DNA of 64,000 bases from Plantago ovata (taxonomy: Eukaryota; Streptophyta; Magnoliopsida; Lamiales; Plantaginaceae), in contig CM051456.1 of assembly GCA_028274465.1 (NCBI GenBank), positions 90,940,753 through 91,004,752 on the forward strand, written 5' to 3'. Numbering within the stretch: the stretch's first letter is position 1; the number at the start of each line of letters is the position of its first letter. Positions 1 to 13,582 of this stretch are shown here, piece by piece. The notes beneath the pieces were generated by a model. It ran no database searches, was not told the DNA's origin, and was given only the letters and a program-made list of their open reading frames with translations. The position numbers were made by a program, and so were the translations under genes.

Positions 1-870
1 CTCATTCTCCACCAGAAAAATCACAATCTCAGAAGCCAGAATTACAAAACTCAAACAGAAGTGAAGAATTCCACAACAAGCCAGGAAGATCGAAGATATC
101 TTTCTAGCCAGAACTGTTACAGTTCTTCAAGAAGCGAAGGCAGCTCCAAGAACAAGTCGCGAAGACAATTGAAGCAGCAACAGAAGATCGAACTCCACCG
201 CAAAACTCGTGGAGGCACTCGCTCAAAGATCGAAGAAACAACCATCGCTGGATTCAAGATCAAGTCTGTACGACCCTTGAAGAAGTGTTTGTCGCGAAGA
301 TCAAACTCCAAGAGTTGACGTTCAATCCAAGATCAAGCGCAAACCCTTGCATTGACACCATTCAAGTCAAATCCCCGTCAATTTCGGGATCAAGCTGCGA
401 AGGCCCTCGAATAGACGCACTCAAGTCAATTCCTCTGTCCTAATCAAGATCAAGCACAAAGCCCTTGAAGAAGATAGAGATACACAAGTCAAGAAGCTCA
501 AGACAAAGTCAACGACATCCATCAAGTCGATAAGAAGTTAACAAGCGATCGCGCCAACCTTAAGTGAAGATTCAAGAACAAGCTGTGAAGGCCCTTGAAT
601 CAACAATTCCAAGAAGTTAACAAGCGTCAACCGCCAACTTCAAGCAAGTCAAAGCATCGTTTCAAGAACAAGCTGCGAAGGCCCTTGAGTCAACAAAACC
701 CGACTTCCACGTCAAACAAGAAAAGACCAAAGCATTAAAGTCGCTCAACTTCTCAAAAGCCAAGTTTAGATATTTCTTGAAGAGTCGAATCAGAAGATTC
801 GTAGAGATTGTTATTCTAAATATTTCAAATTTAATAAAATTTCATTTGTGCAATTTTATTTAGGGAAAAT
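1..870 (+). repeat. LTR-retrotransposon end (Ty3/gypsy-like), cut by window edge
   Basis: A-rich, CAAG-rich sequence built from imperfect repeats of a unit containing AAGAACAAGCTGCGAAGGCC, seen best near 390, 567 and 664. It closes with a short AT-rich tail (about 800-865) that resembles the R-U5 end of plant Ty3/gypsy LTRs. No coding domain is visible; the open frame at 61-318 is a by-product of the A-rich composition. The assignment to gypsy rests on style only, and the left end lies outside the window. Treated as a fossil. Confidence 0.35.
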
Positions 871-877
871 TGATTAT

Positions 878-1562
878 AAGGGCTCACTATGAAAGCCTTT
901 CTCATAAAGGAGCCTCTTGTGTTATCAATTACATTTTAGTCCATTTGAGTTGACCAACACTTTAAACACCTTCCAACCAAACATGACTTAAGAAAAATAT
1001 ATATTTTCAATCCAAAAATTAATTTAAAGATTTAAAAAATCTAAATAGAATTATAAAATAAAATAAAAAATAAATATTTAACAAGATCCATCCATCTTTT
1101 TCTTCGCTAAAGTTTCGGTACTGGAAAATTCCGGTATCGGAGCTCCAGTGCCGCTAAAGCTCCAGTGCTGCTCCACCGATCTGGTGGTGGAGCAAGCTGC
1201 TTGCTGCACCGTTAATGGTGGTGGAGCAGCTTGCTTGCTCCACCGTTTTCGGCGCTGGAGCTCCGGTACCGGAAAAAATTACGGTACCGAAGCTTTGGGG
1301 ATGATGAAGATAATTTTTTTTTATTTTAGTTAAGTTTTTTCCATTAAAATTTATTTTATTATTTTAGTATTTTACTTAATTTTTCTTTTAATTCTTTATC
1401 TTTTTTATTTGAAAACACTAAGATTTGTTTGGTTTCATAAAAATTCAATTTTGGAATAGTGAATTTTTGTTGACTTTGGACTAAAATGTAATTGATAAAT
1501 TAAGGTGGTTCATTTCGTTATTAGGGACGCTAAGAAGTTATAAAAAATTAATGTACCCTTTT
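878..1562. mobile_element. MULE-like foldback element A
   Basis: The two ends are inverted copies of each other: a block with ATCAATTACATTTTAGTCC near 918-945 returns in reverse complement near 1475-1500, and both outer ends carry an AGGGCTC/AGGGTAC-like start. The middle (about 1105-1290) is a GC-rich set of overlapping palindromes (GGTACCGG, GGAGCTCC, GTGGTGGAGCA). The 43.9-kb element has the same plan. No transposase and no clean target duplication are seen, so the superfamily (MULE) is inferred from relatives in this window. Confidence 0.5.
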
Positions 1563-1574
1563 ATTTATTACAGT

Positions 1575-2085
1575 TGCGTCTGAGTGTAATAGTGTGGGTG
1601 GCACTTAGATAGGGCCGGGTGGCTTATGATCCGCCTCTCATATCTCATTTTATTGACCTCTCTTTCTTGGTGTGGGTGGAGCGGTACTACTAACGATCTC
1701 GAGCCGTGTGAGTACGGTCGTGGGAGGGTATTTGCTTGATGGTTCAGGTATAGCATTGGATTATGGAGGCTGTTTGGATATGGATTTAGTTGTGGATCTT
1801 GATGTTTTTGTGGTTGTTTTGGTCTAGGTAAGTATTTTCCGATTATTAACTCATAAAATTGCTTGTCACTTGTCCGAAAAAGCATAAGGTGTAGGAGATT
1901 GGCAATGGATTATTCTTTAAGGTGTGATTCATTCACGGAATTGACAGTTAGTCTTATAGGAGGGTTGAGTTACTTCTTTTCTGTGATTGTTAGGAGAAAA
2001 TCATTTTTCGGTTTCGAACCCTTTGTAAACGTTCCGAGCATTTTTTGTGCTCTTTAGTTAATAAATTTTTGTTGTTTTAAAAAAA
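1575..2085 (+). mobile_element. 5'-truncated LINE 3' end
   Basis: The segment ends with a tail of the plant L1 3'-UTR type: GAGCATTTTTTGTGCTCTTT, then AATAAATTT and a short A run near 2080. The upstream part has no intact frame. No reverse transcriptase is left, so this is a dead-on-arrival insertion or old fragment. The left edge is uncertain and no target duplication was recognised. Confidence 0.45.
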
Positions 2086-2314
2086 AGTACTGTATAATCT
2101 GGTATCAAAATTTGGCTAGTTAATATAGTTAGCGTTCAAAGTATATTAGTAGGTAGATTAATGTTGTGGTAAGCACGATACATATAGATGCAGTTATATA
2201 GTTAGGTTCAAAGTTGAAATCACAGCTAGCCTAGCACTAATTAGTTAATTAGTTAGTAAACGTTTAATCGTTTATTTATTAAAATTGCCATGCCGATCGA
2301 GCTACTATTCAATC

Positions 2315-2323
2315 TATAAATAG
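2315..2323 (+). promoter_or_regulatory. TATA box of the small secreted-peptide gene
   Basis: TATAAATAG lies 124 bases before the start codon at 2447, which predicts transcription from about 2345 and a 5' leader of about 100 bases. It is the best core-promoter match in this intergenic stretch and supports the small downstream frame being a real gene. Confidence 0.6.
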
Positions 2324-2446
2324 CAAACGAAATGAGTTAGCCAAACGTACCTCTTTCATTTATCATAATATTGCATCTAATTCATAGAATATAAAGTTGT
2401 TATATATAGCTATGCACATACCTAGCTAAATTATGATTGTATAATA

Positions 2447-2680
2447 ATGGCAAAACTAAGCATTGGTTTGATTGTGTGTTTTCTCATGGTTGTAACTCTC
2501 TCCATGCCTGCACGCGTTGATGGCTTTCTTGGTTGTTTTTTTGGATGCGCTCCACAAGTAGTTGCGGCTCCACAACCAATCTACGTAGATCGTCCCCGAG
2601 AAGTGTATGTTGATCGTCCCCGAGAGGTGATTGTCGATCGTAGACCAGATGTGATTATCGATCGAGGTGATCATCACTAG
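2447..2680 (+). CDS. small secreted peptide with DRPREV repeats
   Basis: A 77-residue single-exon protein of no recognised family. Residues 1-26 form a clear signal peptide (charged start, then a Leu/Val/Met-rich core, likely cut after VDG). The mature part starts FLGCFFGC, with two cysteines three residues apart, followed by a Pro/Ala linker and a degenerate tandem repeat: YVDRPREV, YVDRPREV, IVDRRPDV, IIDRGDHH. The repeat is also visible in the DNA (GATCGTCCCCGAGA twice), so it grew by local duplication. A TATA box 124 bases upstream and the signal peptide make a real gene likely. Secretion to the apoplast is inferred; function is unknown. The antisense frame over the same bases is a shadow. 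Confidence 0.65.
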   Translation: MAKLSIGLIVCFLMVVTLSMPARVDGFLGCFFGCAPQVVAAPQPIYVDRPREVYVDRPREVIVDRRPDVIIDRGDHH

Positions 2681-3346
2681 GAGGCAATGTGCGTGGTTGT
2701 CGACCCAAATGGTAATTAACCCTTATGTGCAGATTGACTACCACCCCCTAAGCCAGTTGGCTAGCTCCATGTCCCCGAATCTCGTTGAAGTTATCAAACT
2801 ATTTATTTCTATTTTTATGTATTGAAATTTTCACTTTAATTATCTGAATTTGGAGACATATCTATGTAATATTATTACGATTACTACATATTGTGATGGT
2901 CTTTTCGTACGTACTAATAATAAAAATAAGTTGTGTGTTTGAGATATGTAAAATTTTAAAATAGACCTCATCTGACTAATTTTATAAAACTTGTCACTAG
3001 AATTGTTACACCTATAAAATAATTTAAAAAATAGGAAAATTTACATCTTATTATATTAAAGTTCCATATGAATTACTCTTTTTGTCCATTATGTTTTATT
3101 CAGTTTGGCTTTATTCAATCAACAATTTTTAACTTTTACCACATATTATTTAATGAAATTATATTATATTATGAAATTATAATTTACTATGCATTTTATC
3201 ATTATAGTTTACAAATAATTAAAACACCGTTAACAAAAAAGATAAAAGTGGATAAATTATAGTGGGGCAGATGAAGTATGTAAAGTTATTCTAGGTGGAT
3301 TCCCGAAAAGAAATGTGCACCTTGTTGACACGAGTAGCGTTCTTAA
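2681..3346. other. AT-rich intergenic stretch
   Basis: Probably holds the 3' UTR of the secreted-peptide gene (AATAATAAAAATAA near 2917-2932), then AT-rich sequence with no feature recognised. The last five bases, CTTAA (3342-3346), are the left target duplication of the copia element that follows. Confidence 0.5.
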
Positions 3347-5275
3347 TGTTAGTAAAAGTGAGAAAAATTGCCTCTAAGGCTAAGCAGCGGAAGTTTAAAA
3401 ATTTTAATCTCACTAAACTGATATGACTATATTCGTTTATTATACTAGAAGATATCACTTACGTGTCCTCCAGTAGATAAACAAATTCACCGGGTAGTTA
3501 TTCCTCAATCTCCAGACAGAGCGTTGCAATCTCCTCATCCGGCTGGTTGATTTCTTCTTCGTCAGAGATGAAATCTTCGTCAACAAAATCTCCAAGATGG
3601 CTCATCAACAGGTTGATTACTTCCTTCGACCTTGGTATCCACGGACAGTGATATCTATCAAGAACGCTAGGATGTTCTTCAATTTATTTTGAGCTAATTG
3701 GGAGAGTTAATATTTTCTGACTATCAGAAAGTATTTACGTGAGTTGTGAATGAAGACTATTGTTCTTTCTTTCTGATTTAGTCAGTAAGTTGGTTCAAAA
3801 AATCACGTAAAATTTTTACCAAGTAAATCTTATTGACTAGGAGACTTCAAAAGTCATCAACTCACTAACAAACAAATATATATTAATTATCTCAGTCAAA
3901 GATAACACAAAAAAAAAATAAAAAATAAATAAGAATAGAGAAAAACGTGTGGGGGCAGCTTTTGCTGCCCCCAAAATTCATGCACTGCACGCGCCAGGAG
4001 ATCAGCTGCAGCCCCAGCTGCTTACTGTCCTTGCTGGGCCTCTAAGGCCCAACCCACTTTCTTATTCTCTTCTTCTTCATTTAGACTTCATTCCAAATCC
4101 CGTCCAATGCACAAGTCTTCAATTAATTAATTAAATCCAATTCAATATTTATATTTCTAAAATATATTTCACATATAATGAATTAATATTAATCTAATTA
4201 ATAATAATTCCATTATATATTTGTATAATAATTTAATATTAATCTAATTAATATTTAATCCAATATACATAGCTCGTTTGTAGAAACACCACCTTGAAGT
4301 GTGACCCATAGAGCCTTGCATATTAAGCAACAATCCAATTAAGGTCATAATAAAGTCCTAGACAATTTATCAGACAATATTAATATGCAAGGAACGTTTG
4401 TGAGGAAAACAAACCACCTGTAGCGTAAGGTACTTTGATGATACGGTCCCTTCATTCACGAATACTCGAATGAGTCTAGAATATGGTTATGTGTCTATTC
4501 TAATAACTTCATTCATTATCTGTCCATCTTATTCGTCGATCTATGAATTATGTCCAAATACCATTTTGACATATTCACATACGGTGGCCACCGGTTTTGT
4601 GATCGCACTAAATATGAGAAGTGAGTATTCTCTCCTGATATCTATTACGGAGGAATGAATCCTATTTTGGCCCAATCACTCACACCATATGCTTCCTAAT
4701 GTACCCAACACATGTCGTATCTACCCTACTTTAAGAGTGCAAGCGTTGCGCATGGTCAAAGTACATTATTCCACATATGATGTAGTATTGGCCTCAAGTC
4801 TAAGGACTACTAACATCACCCTACACACCGATACTATCATAGACACTTAAATAGCTTTACCAAATGGCTTCTCGGTTGGGTATGCCAACACTTTCCAAAG
4901 TGTCCATATGTTCATCATGAATAACCAAGTTCATTCGTAGCAGTGAGACCTACTACATCCTCGAAGGATCTAATGCAACATATGCTAGCTTCAATCACAT
5001 CATTGATATCCCGTATCTCAATGACCTTCAGCTAGTGGCTTATTTTAGGACTTAATTATTGACACACAAGCTCCCACTAACTTGGTGATTACCTTAAGTC
5101 CTTGGGAACATTTTATCGAATAATTCAAACAACCAAATAATGTATTCATATAATGTAATGTCAATTGTATTTAATAATTTATAAATAAATGAACATAAAT
5201 AAATAACAATAACTGAATGTGATCAAGTACATATCGTCCCTATCGTAGGTTGTCTTTAGGACATATATACTTTCA
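3347..5275 (-). repeat. 3' LTR of the first copia element
   Basis: About 1,929 bp. It matches 11658-13582 along its whole length. On the minus strand it begins TGAAAGTATATATGTCC and ends ACTAACA, with the usual TG...CA ends. It abuts the purine tract of the element. Confidence 0.93.
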
Positions 5276-5548
5276 ATCTCCCACTTGGCCTAGAGCCAAT
5301 CACCTACGTGTCTAACACCTATGTTGTTGAAATGTCTAACACGTTTGTCAATGTTCAACACTTTGGTGAAAGGATCTGCCACATTTTCCTCAGTGGAAAC
5401 TCGTTCTATAGATACTTCTCCTCTAGCTATCATCTCTCTAATTAGATGATACTTCCTAGGTACATGCTTATTCTTGTTAGTGGATCTTGATTCCTTTGCT
5501 TGTGCAACAGCGTCTTCGTTGTCGCAGTAGACCGTTATAGGACTACTA

Positions 5549-8500
5549 TTAGGAACTACGTACCCCTAGTTCCTTTAGGAATTCTGAAATCCAGACAGCC
5601 TCCTTTGAGGCTTCTGCAGCAGCAATGTACTCGGATTCGGTCGTAGAATCAGCCATGGTGGATTGCTTTGAACTCTTCCAAGTGACGGCTCCACCATTGA
5701 GTGTAAACACATACCCAGTTTGTGATTTGTAGTCGTCTGGGTCCGATTGAAAACCAGCATCGACATAACCACTCCTTCGCAACTCTTGTTGTCCACCATA
5801 TACCAGAAAGGAATCTTTAGTTCTTCTAAGATACTTAAGAATTGCTTTCACAGCTGTCCAGTGTTTCATACCTGGATTCTGTTGTGTCGACAAGTACAAC
5901 TAAGTGCATATGCCACATCTGGCCTTGTACAATTCATGGAATACATGATAGATCCAATAGCTGATGCATATGGGATTCTTTTCATGTGTTCTATCTCCTC
6001 ATCTGTAGAAGGACTATCCTCCGTAGTGAGAGCGACGCCATGTCTAGCTGGTAAGAAACCTTTATTGGATCCATCCATATTAAAGCATTTTACTATTTTG
6101 TCGACATATGTGGACTGTGACAACCCTAACAATATTCGGGATCTATCCCTATGGATTTTGATTCCAAGAATGTAACAGGCTTCACCTAAGTCTTTCATCG
6201 AGAAAGTCTTAGATAACCACTCCTTTGTGGATCGTAACATTTGGACATTGTTTCCCATGATCAATATGTCATCAACATATATAACCATGAAAACAATTCC
6301 AGCATCGTTGCGTTTAACATAAACGCATGGATCTTCCGCACATCTGATGTAGTCAAACGATTTGACTGCTTTATCAAAGCGAATATTCCAACTCCTTGAG
6401 GCTTGCTTTAGTCCATAAATGGATCTCTTTAGTTTGCAAACTAATTTGGGATTTGACTCACATGTAAAACCTTCAGGTTGTATCTATACACCTCTTCCTC
6501 GAGATTTCCGTGAAGGAAAGCAGTTTTCACATCCATTTGCCAAATCTCATAATCATAGTATGCTGCTATAGCAAGTAAAATTCGAATAGACTTAAGCTTG
6601 GCTACTGGTGAAAAGGTTTCGTCATAATCGATACCATATCGTTGACTATAACCTTTCGCCACCAGCCTAGCCTTGTATGTCTGTATGTTGCCATCAACAT
6701 TTGTTTTCCTCTTGAAAACCCATTTGCAACCGATAGGTCTAACCCCTTCTGGTGCATCAACCAAGTCCCATACTTGATTCTCATACATTGAGTCTATTTC
6801 GGATTTCATGGCTTCTTGCCACCTTCTCGAATCAATGTCCAACATTGCTTCTTTGTAAGTCTTAGGGTCATCTTTGTGAGATAAGTCAAGTTCAAACTTG
6901 TCATCCTCCAAGAGTAAACTTATCTTCTTGGAAGCTCCCACTTCTAACCTTTTAGACCGACGGAGTGCGGGTTTGTTTGGTTGTACTGGCTGTATATTCT
7001 GATTGTGAGATGGTTCAACTTGTTCAATCTGTTGAACAGTTGAAGGCGGGTCAGATGCAACAGTTGCACGTGGTTCAGGTGCAACGGTTGCAACTGTATC
7101 TTGGGGAGTTGGTTCCGACATGACATGTTGAACCGTTCCAGTCGGTTCAGTCAATGTCGGCTTGGTAGGGGCATTTTGGGAACTAGTCAAATTTCCTAAA
7201 ATGCTCCCACTGGCTGGCAGATATCTTCCCAGAGATGTGCTCGAGCCATAAGATCCTCCTTGAGCTACCACTGAATTATTGTCATAACTATCTGACAATT
7301 CATTAACCTCAATGTTACTTTCTTGTTCTTGGATTCCCTCGAGTTCTATCTCATTTCTACTATGTTGCTTGAAGACATAATCATCTTCCAGAAAGGTAGC
7401 CTGTCTGGAAACAATGATGTTATGTTCCTCAGGCAGATAGAACTAGTAACCCGTGGTTTCCTTAGGATATCCAATAAAATAACATTTCTCACTTTTGGGT
7501 TCCAGTTTCCCTGCGAGCATTATTTTCACATATTCCGGACAACCCCAGGCATGCATATGTGAAAGACTTGGTTTCTTGCCATACCATAACTCATACGGTG
7601 TTTTCTCGACTGATTTGGATGGAACCCTATTCAGAATATAGATTGAGTCTAGTAACGCGTATCCCCATAAGAAGATTGGAAGAGTTGTGAAATTCATCAT
7701 GGATCTTACCATGTCTAACAAAGTTCGACTTCTCCTCTCAGAAACACCATTCATTTGTGGTGTTCCTGGTGGAGTCCATTGTGATTGAATTCCATTAAGC
7801 TTTAAGTAATCCAAAAATTCCTTACTTAAGTATTCCCCTCCTCGATCTGATCGAAGAGTCTTAATACTTCTTTCAAGTTGTTTCTCTACTTCAACCTTAT
7901 ACTCTTTGAATTTCTCAAAAGCTTCAGATTTGTGTTTCATAAGATACACATAGCCAAACCTAGAGAAATCATCGGTAAAGGTTATGAAGTAAGAATACCC
8001 ACCCCTAGCTTGAGTTTTGAAGGGTCCACACACATCTGAGTGAACTAACTCAAGTACTTGTTTAGCTCGAGTACCTTTTCCCGAAAAAGGTTTCTTGATC
8101 ATTTTTCCTTTAAGACACGATTCACAATTCCCATATGATTCAAAATCAAATGGTGCTAAATAGTCTAACTTTCTTAACCTTGCAATTCTTGTCTCATTAA
8201 TGTGACCAAGTCTACAATGCCACAAGTAAGTGATATTTCTTGAATTATCAAGCTTTGGTCGTTTGTTTTGTATATGAAATAAATTATGTCTACATTCAAG
8301 TAAGTACAAACCATTCATGAGAGGAGAATTTCCAATATCAATACCATTATGCGAAAAATAACAATTATTATTGGCAAAACGGAAGGAAAGCCCTTCATTG
8401 TCTAACATAGGAATGGAAATAATGTTTCTTACAATAGAAGGAACGAAATAACAATTATTCAATTCTAAAACAAAATCCGAGCATAAATTTAATCTATAAG

Positions 8501-9620
8501 TTCCAACACGTAGGGCAGCAACGGACGATCCATTTCCTACGCGTAGATCAATTTCCCTTGGTCTAACCTGTCGGCTATCAATGAGACCCTGCAAATTGTT
8601 ACAAATGTGTGAGCCACAAGCAGTATCTAATACCCAACAATTCGTGTTTTGTGTAGACATATTTATCTCAATGACAAACATACCTTGATGGGAGCCAGAT
8701 GCACCATGCGTGGTCACAACTCCATCAGTAATTGCCTTCGGGAAGTCTCTCTTCCAGTGTCCTTTCTGCTTGCAGTAAAGACACGTCTCCTTCTCCATGT
8801 TCACCACCTTCTTTTGATTTCCAGCCTTACGCTTAAAAACCTTAGCCTTAGGTCCAACCTTTGGCTTCTTGATTTGCTTAGCCTTACCCTTTGAGCCATA
8901 GCCCTTAGGGTGAGCCTTCGCAGATGATCCAACCAACATAACAGACTTCCTCTTAGGTTGAGCCTGTTCATAGGTCTTAAGCATATTATGAACTTCAGGA
9001 AGTGTAGCATCTTTGGCATTCATATTGTAATTCATGATGAATGTGGAATATGAATCCGACAATGATTGAAGGATGATGATGACTGAAACACGGTTCTCAA
9101 ATTTGATTCCAGCAGTTGTCAGTTTCTCAATGAGTCCAATCATCTTGAGCACGTGTTCAGATACATTCCCTCCTCCAGACATCCTCATTTTGAAGATTTC
9201 TCTAAGAAGATCAAATTCAACACTCTTAGAAACAGTTCCAAGGAGGCTTTTGAGGTGCTCGAGCATTTCATATGGCATCATGTTTTCATGTTTCCGTTGC
9301 AGCTCCATAGTCATTGCAGCTAGCATAACACACTGTGCATTAGCAACATCATCTTTGTGCTTCTGGTGAGCAACTTTGTCAAACTTAGCAAGCTCAGCAG
9401 CAACAGTAGGAGGAGTGGGGATTGGTTCGTCCAAGACGTACTCAATTTTCTCTTGCCTAAGTACCAAACGAATGTTACGGATCCAATCCACAAAGTTTGG
9501 ACCAGTAAGAGTGCATTTCTCCAAGATCATTCTAATGGATAAATTGCCCATCTTTTCAGACCTAGAGAAGTAAATAAATAAAACTGAAATTAAAACTCTA
9601 AAATTAATTTCTATGATCAC
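5549..9620 (-). pseudogene. gag-pol remnant of the first copia element
   Basis: Parts recognised on the minus strand: a gag with the UBN2/retrotran_gag look (about 9550-8850), a zinc-knuckle region (about 8780-8740), an aspartic protease region (about 8640-8400), a gag-pre-integrase and integrase core (about 8330-7450), reverse transcriptase (about 6900-6150), and RNase H (about 5900-5550). The stretch between integrase and reverse transcriptase (about 7300-6950) is a Pro/Thr/Gln-rich linker. The coding region is broken in about three places and is treated as a fossil. Confidence 0.9.
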
Positions 9621-10119
9621 AATCAGCGACTAAATAAACTAGGACTTTAGCTTTATTTAGTTCTCACTATTTTCACATACTCTTGACCCTATAGAGAATA
9701 CGAACCAATATCTTATAATAGTTGTAGTGAGCCAAGATCCATGCTTGCATTATTATAGCCCCAGCTATGGCTGATCACTATAAGAGTCAAACAGGTAGGT
9801 CTCCAAACCAATTGTACAATACAACTCTTGGTTGATCAAAACCATTTTGATCGATGTCCTCAAATTATGCCTGACGCTATGGCGACTCGACATAATTCAA
9901 GTAAGTTATAACCATCACACCGCACCAACAATGGTTCTATGAAGGCAACTTTCTTACGGCAACTGAGTAAGCACTATGGTGCATATTACCCATGAGATTA
10001 GTAAGTCCATTTAACCTTCAATTATGATGGGTGACATCATGCGATTTAACCGAGACTTAAATTGGTTGGGGAACATTTAAATGGGGTATTTAATCGCTTG
10101 ACTAAGATCCCTAACATGC

Positions 10120-10300
10120 ATCACATAATGGGTGCCGCCTACCCAAGGCTCATGCAATGCGGTCTAACAAGTAATGAGTGCCGCCTACTCATACATATCA
10201 ATTGCGGACTAGCAAGTAATGGGTGCCGCCTACCCATGCATATGACAGATGCGGTCCGGAAACTAATGGGTGTCGCCTACCCATACAATAAAAGCGGACT
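10120..10300. repeat. hairpin tandem repeat in the copia leader
   Basis: Four imperfect copies, roughly 50-60 bases apart, of the partial palindrome ATGGGTGCCGCCTACCCAT. Six bases on each side can pair around a GCC-rich loop. Each is followed by a GCGGTC/GCGGAC block. They lie in the untranslated leader between the primer site and gag. A related pair occurs at about 35960-36040 inside CACTA element 1. Confidence 0.7.
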
Positions 10301-11657
10301 AATGATATTTAAATAATAAATTGCTCATGTAGACATTCAATACATGTGATACAACCAAGTTGGAGCATATAAGTAGTTGTTGTGGATTATTATCATTATA
10401 TGTAAGTCAAAATCTAATTTATCAATTCTCTAAGAATTTTCAAAACATTTAAAACGAGTTTTTCTAATAATAATATAATCTTCTAAAGCATTACATTACT
10501 ATTAAAATGTAGTTTATAAACTATTTATAAACTAACAAACATGTTATTAAATATTATAAACTTATATTTATGTCTCTAAACATTTTATTCACTTCCTAAA
10601 AGTATTAATAGGGTTTAAATATAATTTATAAACCATTTATAAATTAAATAACAAGTTTCTAAAACTCTAGGGACCTCTTTACAATTCACAGAAAGTTGAA
10701 ATTAAGTTTCTAGGGTCAATTTGAAAGTATTTAGTAAATTCTGGGGAAAATCCGCAAAGTACAGAAGTACAGGGGCTTGAGTCCCAATAAGACAGAAACT
10801 GTCAAATTGGGACACAAGTCCCTGAAGTTTTCTTTCTTGCCTATTAGACACCACTGAATTTTCTGAAAATATTCAATCAAGTCCCTGCAACTTAACAAAG
10901 TTTTTCAAAACTTTAATCATCATCTCAACTTCGAATTGAAGGTCCAAATCATGTTCTAAACACAATATATCATCCAAGATGAATTCACAAGCAATCAATT
11001 TGTCCAAAAAAAAAAAAGAAAATCAATTTTTTTTTTCTGAAATACCGATCGGATTGAACGGATCGATCCAATCCATTCCGTTCAACCCGGTTCTTGCTTG
11101 CTCCATCTTACCCATGTTCATACAACTCCAATCCTCATATTAATGGTTCATTCGCAGTTTAAATTCACAAAGCTTGAAATCTCCATTAATGGAAGTTCAA
11201 GCTCCATGACCTTTAGACCTTCTAATCACTTTCAAATCTTAAGGGACGGAGGAGAAGAGCACATGAACAGAGGAAGATGGTGGTGGTGTCGCGGTGGGGA
11301 TCGAGCCAAGCTCCGGCTCCACGCCATGGCTGAAATTGGGAGGACGAGCTGGGTTCAAAACCCAGCTCGTTCCTCTTCATATTATTATTATTTTATTTTT
11401 TTATTTTCCCTTTTCTATTTATCTAATAAATGAATCTGGAAAAATAAAATGAATGTGATTTATTTCATTTCTTTACATCTAATATGAAGAATCTAGAAAT
11501 AAAATACATACAGTAATAAAAACTCATCTTTCTTTTCTTTAAATCCAATTAAAAATCTGAAAAATTTATACATTTACATACATATAATAATCCACAACAA
11601 CATTAATTGTAAATCATAAACGAAAATGGTCATGAATCAGCCCAGCTCCGATACCAC

Positions 11658-13582
11658 TATTAGTAAAAGTGAGAAAAATTGTCTCTAAGGCTAAGCAACG
11701 GAAGTTTAAAATTTTTAATATCACTAAACTGATATGACTATATTCGTTTATTATACTAGAAGATATCACTTACGTGTCCTCCAGTAGATAAGCAAATTCA
11801 CCGGGTAGCTGTTCCTCAATCTCCAGACAGAGCCTTGCAATCTCCTCGTCCGGCTGGTTGATTTCTTCTTCGTCAAAGATGAAATCTTCGTCAACAAAAT
11901 CTCCAAGATGGCTCATCAAAAGGTTGATTGCTTCCTTCGACCTTGGTATCCACGGGCAGTGATTTCTATCAAGAACGCTAGGATGTTCTTCTGTTTATTT
12001 TGAGCTAATTGGGAGAGTTAATATTTTCTGACTATCAGAAATTATTTACGTGAGTTGTGAATGAAGACTATTATTCTTTCTTTCCGATTTAGTCAGTAAG
12101 TTGGTTCAGAAAATCACCTAAGATTTTTACCAAGTAAATCTTATTGACTAGGAGACTCCAAATGTCATCAACTCAATAAAAAACAGATAGATATTAATTA
12201 TCACAGTCAAAGGTAACATAAAAAAAAAAAAATAAGAAGAGAGAAAAAACGTGTGGGGGCAGCTTTTGCTACCCCCAAAATTCATCTCGCTGGCGCGTGC
12301 ACTGCACGCGCCAGGAGATCAGCTGCTTGCTGTCCTTGCTGGGCCTCTAAGGCCCAGCCCACTTTCTTATTCTCTTCTTCTTCATGTAGACTTCATTTCA
12401 AATCCCGTCCAAATGCACAAGTTTTCAATTAATTAATTAAATCCAATTCAATTCAATTAATTATATTTCTAAAATATATTTCACATATAATAAATTAATA
12501 TTAATCTAATTAATAATAATTCCATTATATATTTTGTATAATAATTTAATATTAATCTAATTAATATTTAATCCAATATACATAGCTCGTTTGTAGAAAC
12601 ACCACCTTGAAGTGTGACCCATAGGGCCTTGCATATTAAGCAACAATCCAATTAAGGTCATAATAAATTCCTAGACAATTTATCAGACAATATTAATATG
12701 CAAGGAACGTTTGTGAGGAAAACAAACCACCTGTAGCGTAAGGTACTTTGATGATACGGTCCCTTCATTCACGAATACTCGAATGAGTCTAGAATATGGT
12801 TATGTGTCTATTCTAATAATTTCATTCATTGTATCTCAATCTCATTAGTCGATCTATGAATTATGTCCAAATACCATTTTGACATATTCACATACGGTGG
12901 CCACCGGTTTTGTGATCGCACTAAATATGAGAAGTGAGTATTCTCTCCTAGTATCTATTACGGAGGAATGAATCCTATCTTGGCCCAATCACTCACACCA
13001 TATGCTTCCTAATGTACCCAGCACATGCTGTATCTACCCTAATTTAAGAGTGCAAGCGTTGCGCATGGTCAAAGTACATTATTCCACATATGATGTAGTA
13101 TTGGCCTCAAGTCTAAGGACTACTAACATCACCCTACACACCTATACTATCATAGACACTTAAATAGCTTTACCAAATGGCTTCTCGGTTGGGTATGCCA
13201 ACACTCTCCAAAGTGTCCATATGTTCATCATGAATAACCAAGTTCATTCGTAGCAGTGAGACCTACTACGAAGGATCTAATGCAACATATGCTAGCTTCA
13301 ATCGCATCATTGATATCCCGTATCTCAGTGACCTTCAGCTAGTGGCTTATTTTAGGACTTAATTATTGACACACAAGCTCCCACTAACTTGGTGATTACC
13401 TTAAGTCCTTGGGAACATTTTATCAAATAATTCAAACAACCAAATAATGTATTCATAAAATGTAATGCCAATTGTATTTAATAATGTATAAGTAAATGAA
13501 CATAAATAAATAACAATAACTGAATGTGATCAAGTACATATCGTCCCTATCGTAGGTTGTCTCTAGGACATATATACTTTCA
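11658..13582 (-). repeat. 5' LTR of the first copia element
   Basis: About 1,925 bp, nearly identical to 3347-5275. The Met-tRNA type primer site lies one base away at 11645-11656 on the minus strand, which fixes the orientation. Confidence 0.93.

Larger units (their letters stand above)
3347..13582 (-). mobile_element. full-length Ty1/copia retrotransposon with 1.9-kb LTRs
   Basis: The element is flanked by a perfect 5-bp target duplication, CTTAA (3342-3346 and 13583-13587). It has two long LTRs, an initiator-Met-tRNA type primer site next to the right LTR (11645-11656), and a purine tract next to the left LTR (about 5276-5288, minus strand). The domain order on the minus strand is gag, zinc knuckle, protease, integrase, reverse transcriptase, RNase H. 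Integrase before reverse transcriptase places it in Ty1/copia. The clade was not resolved. LTRs differ by a few percent by eye, suggesting an age of the order of a million years or somewhat more. The element is complete in outline, but its coding region is a fossil with about three breaks. Confidence 0.93.

Noticed and set aside
8649-9573. Plus-strand frames across 8649-9573
   Set aside because: Antisense shadows of the copia gag region.
3347-13582. Ty3/gypsy assignment for the 10-kb element
   Set aside because: Integrase lies before reverse transcriptase, which is the copia order.
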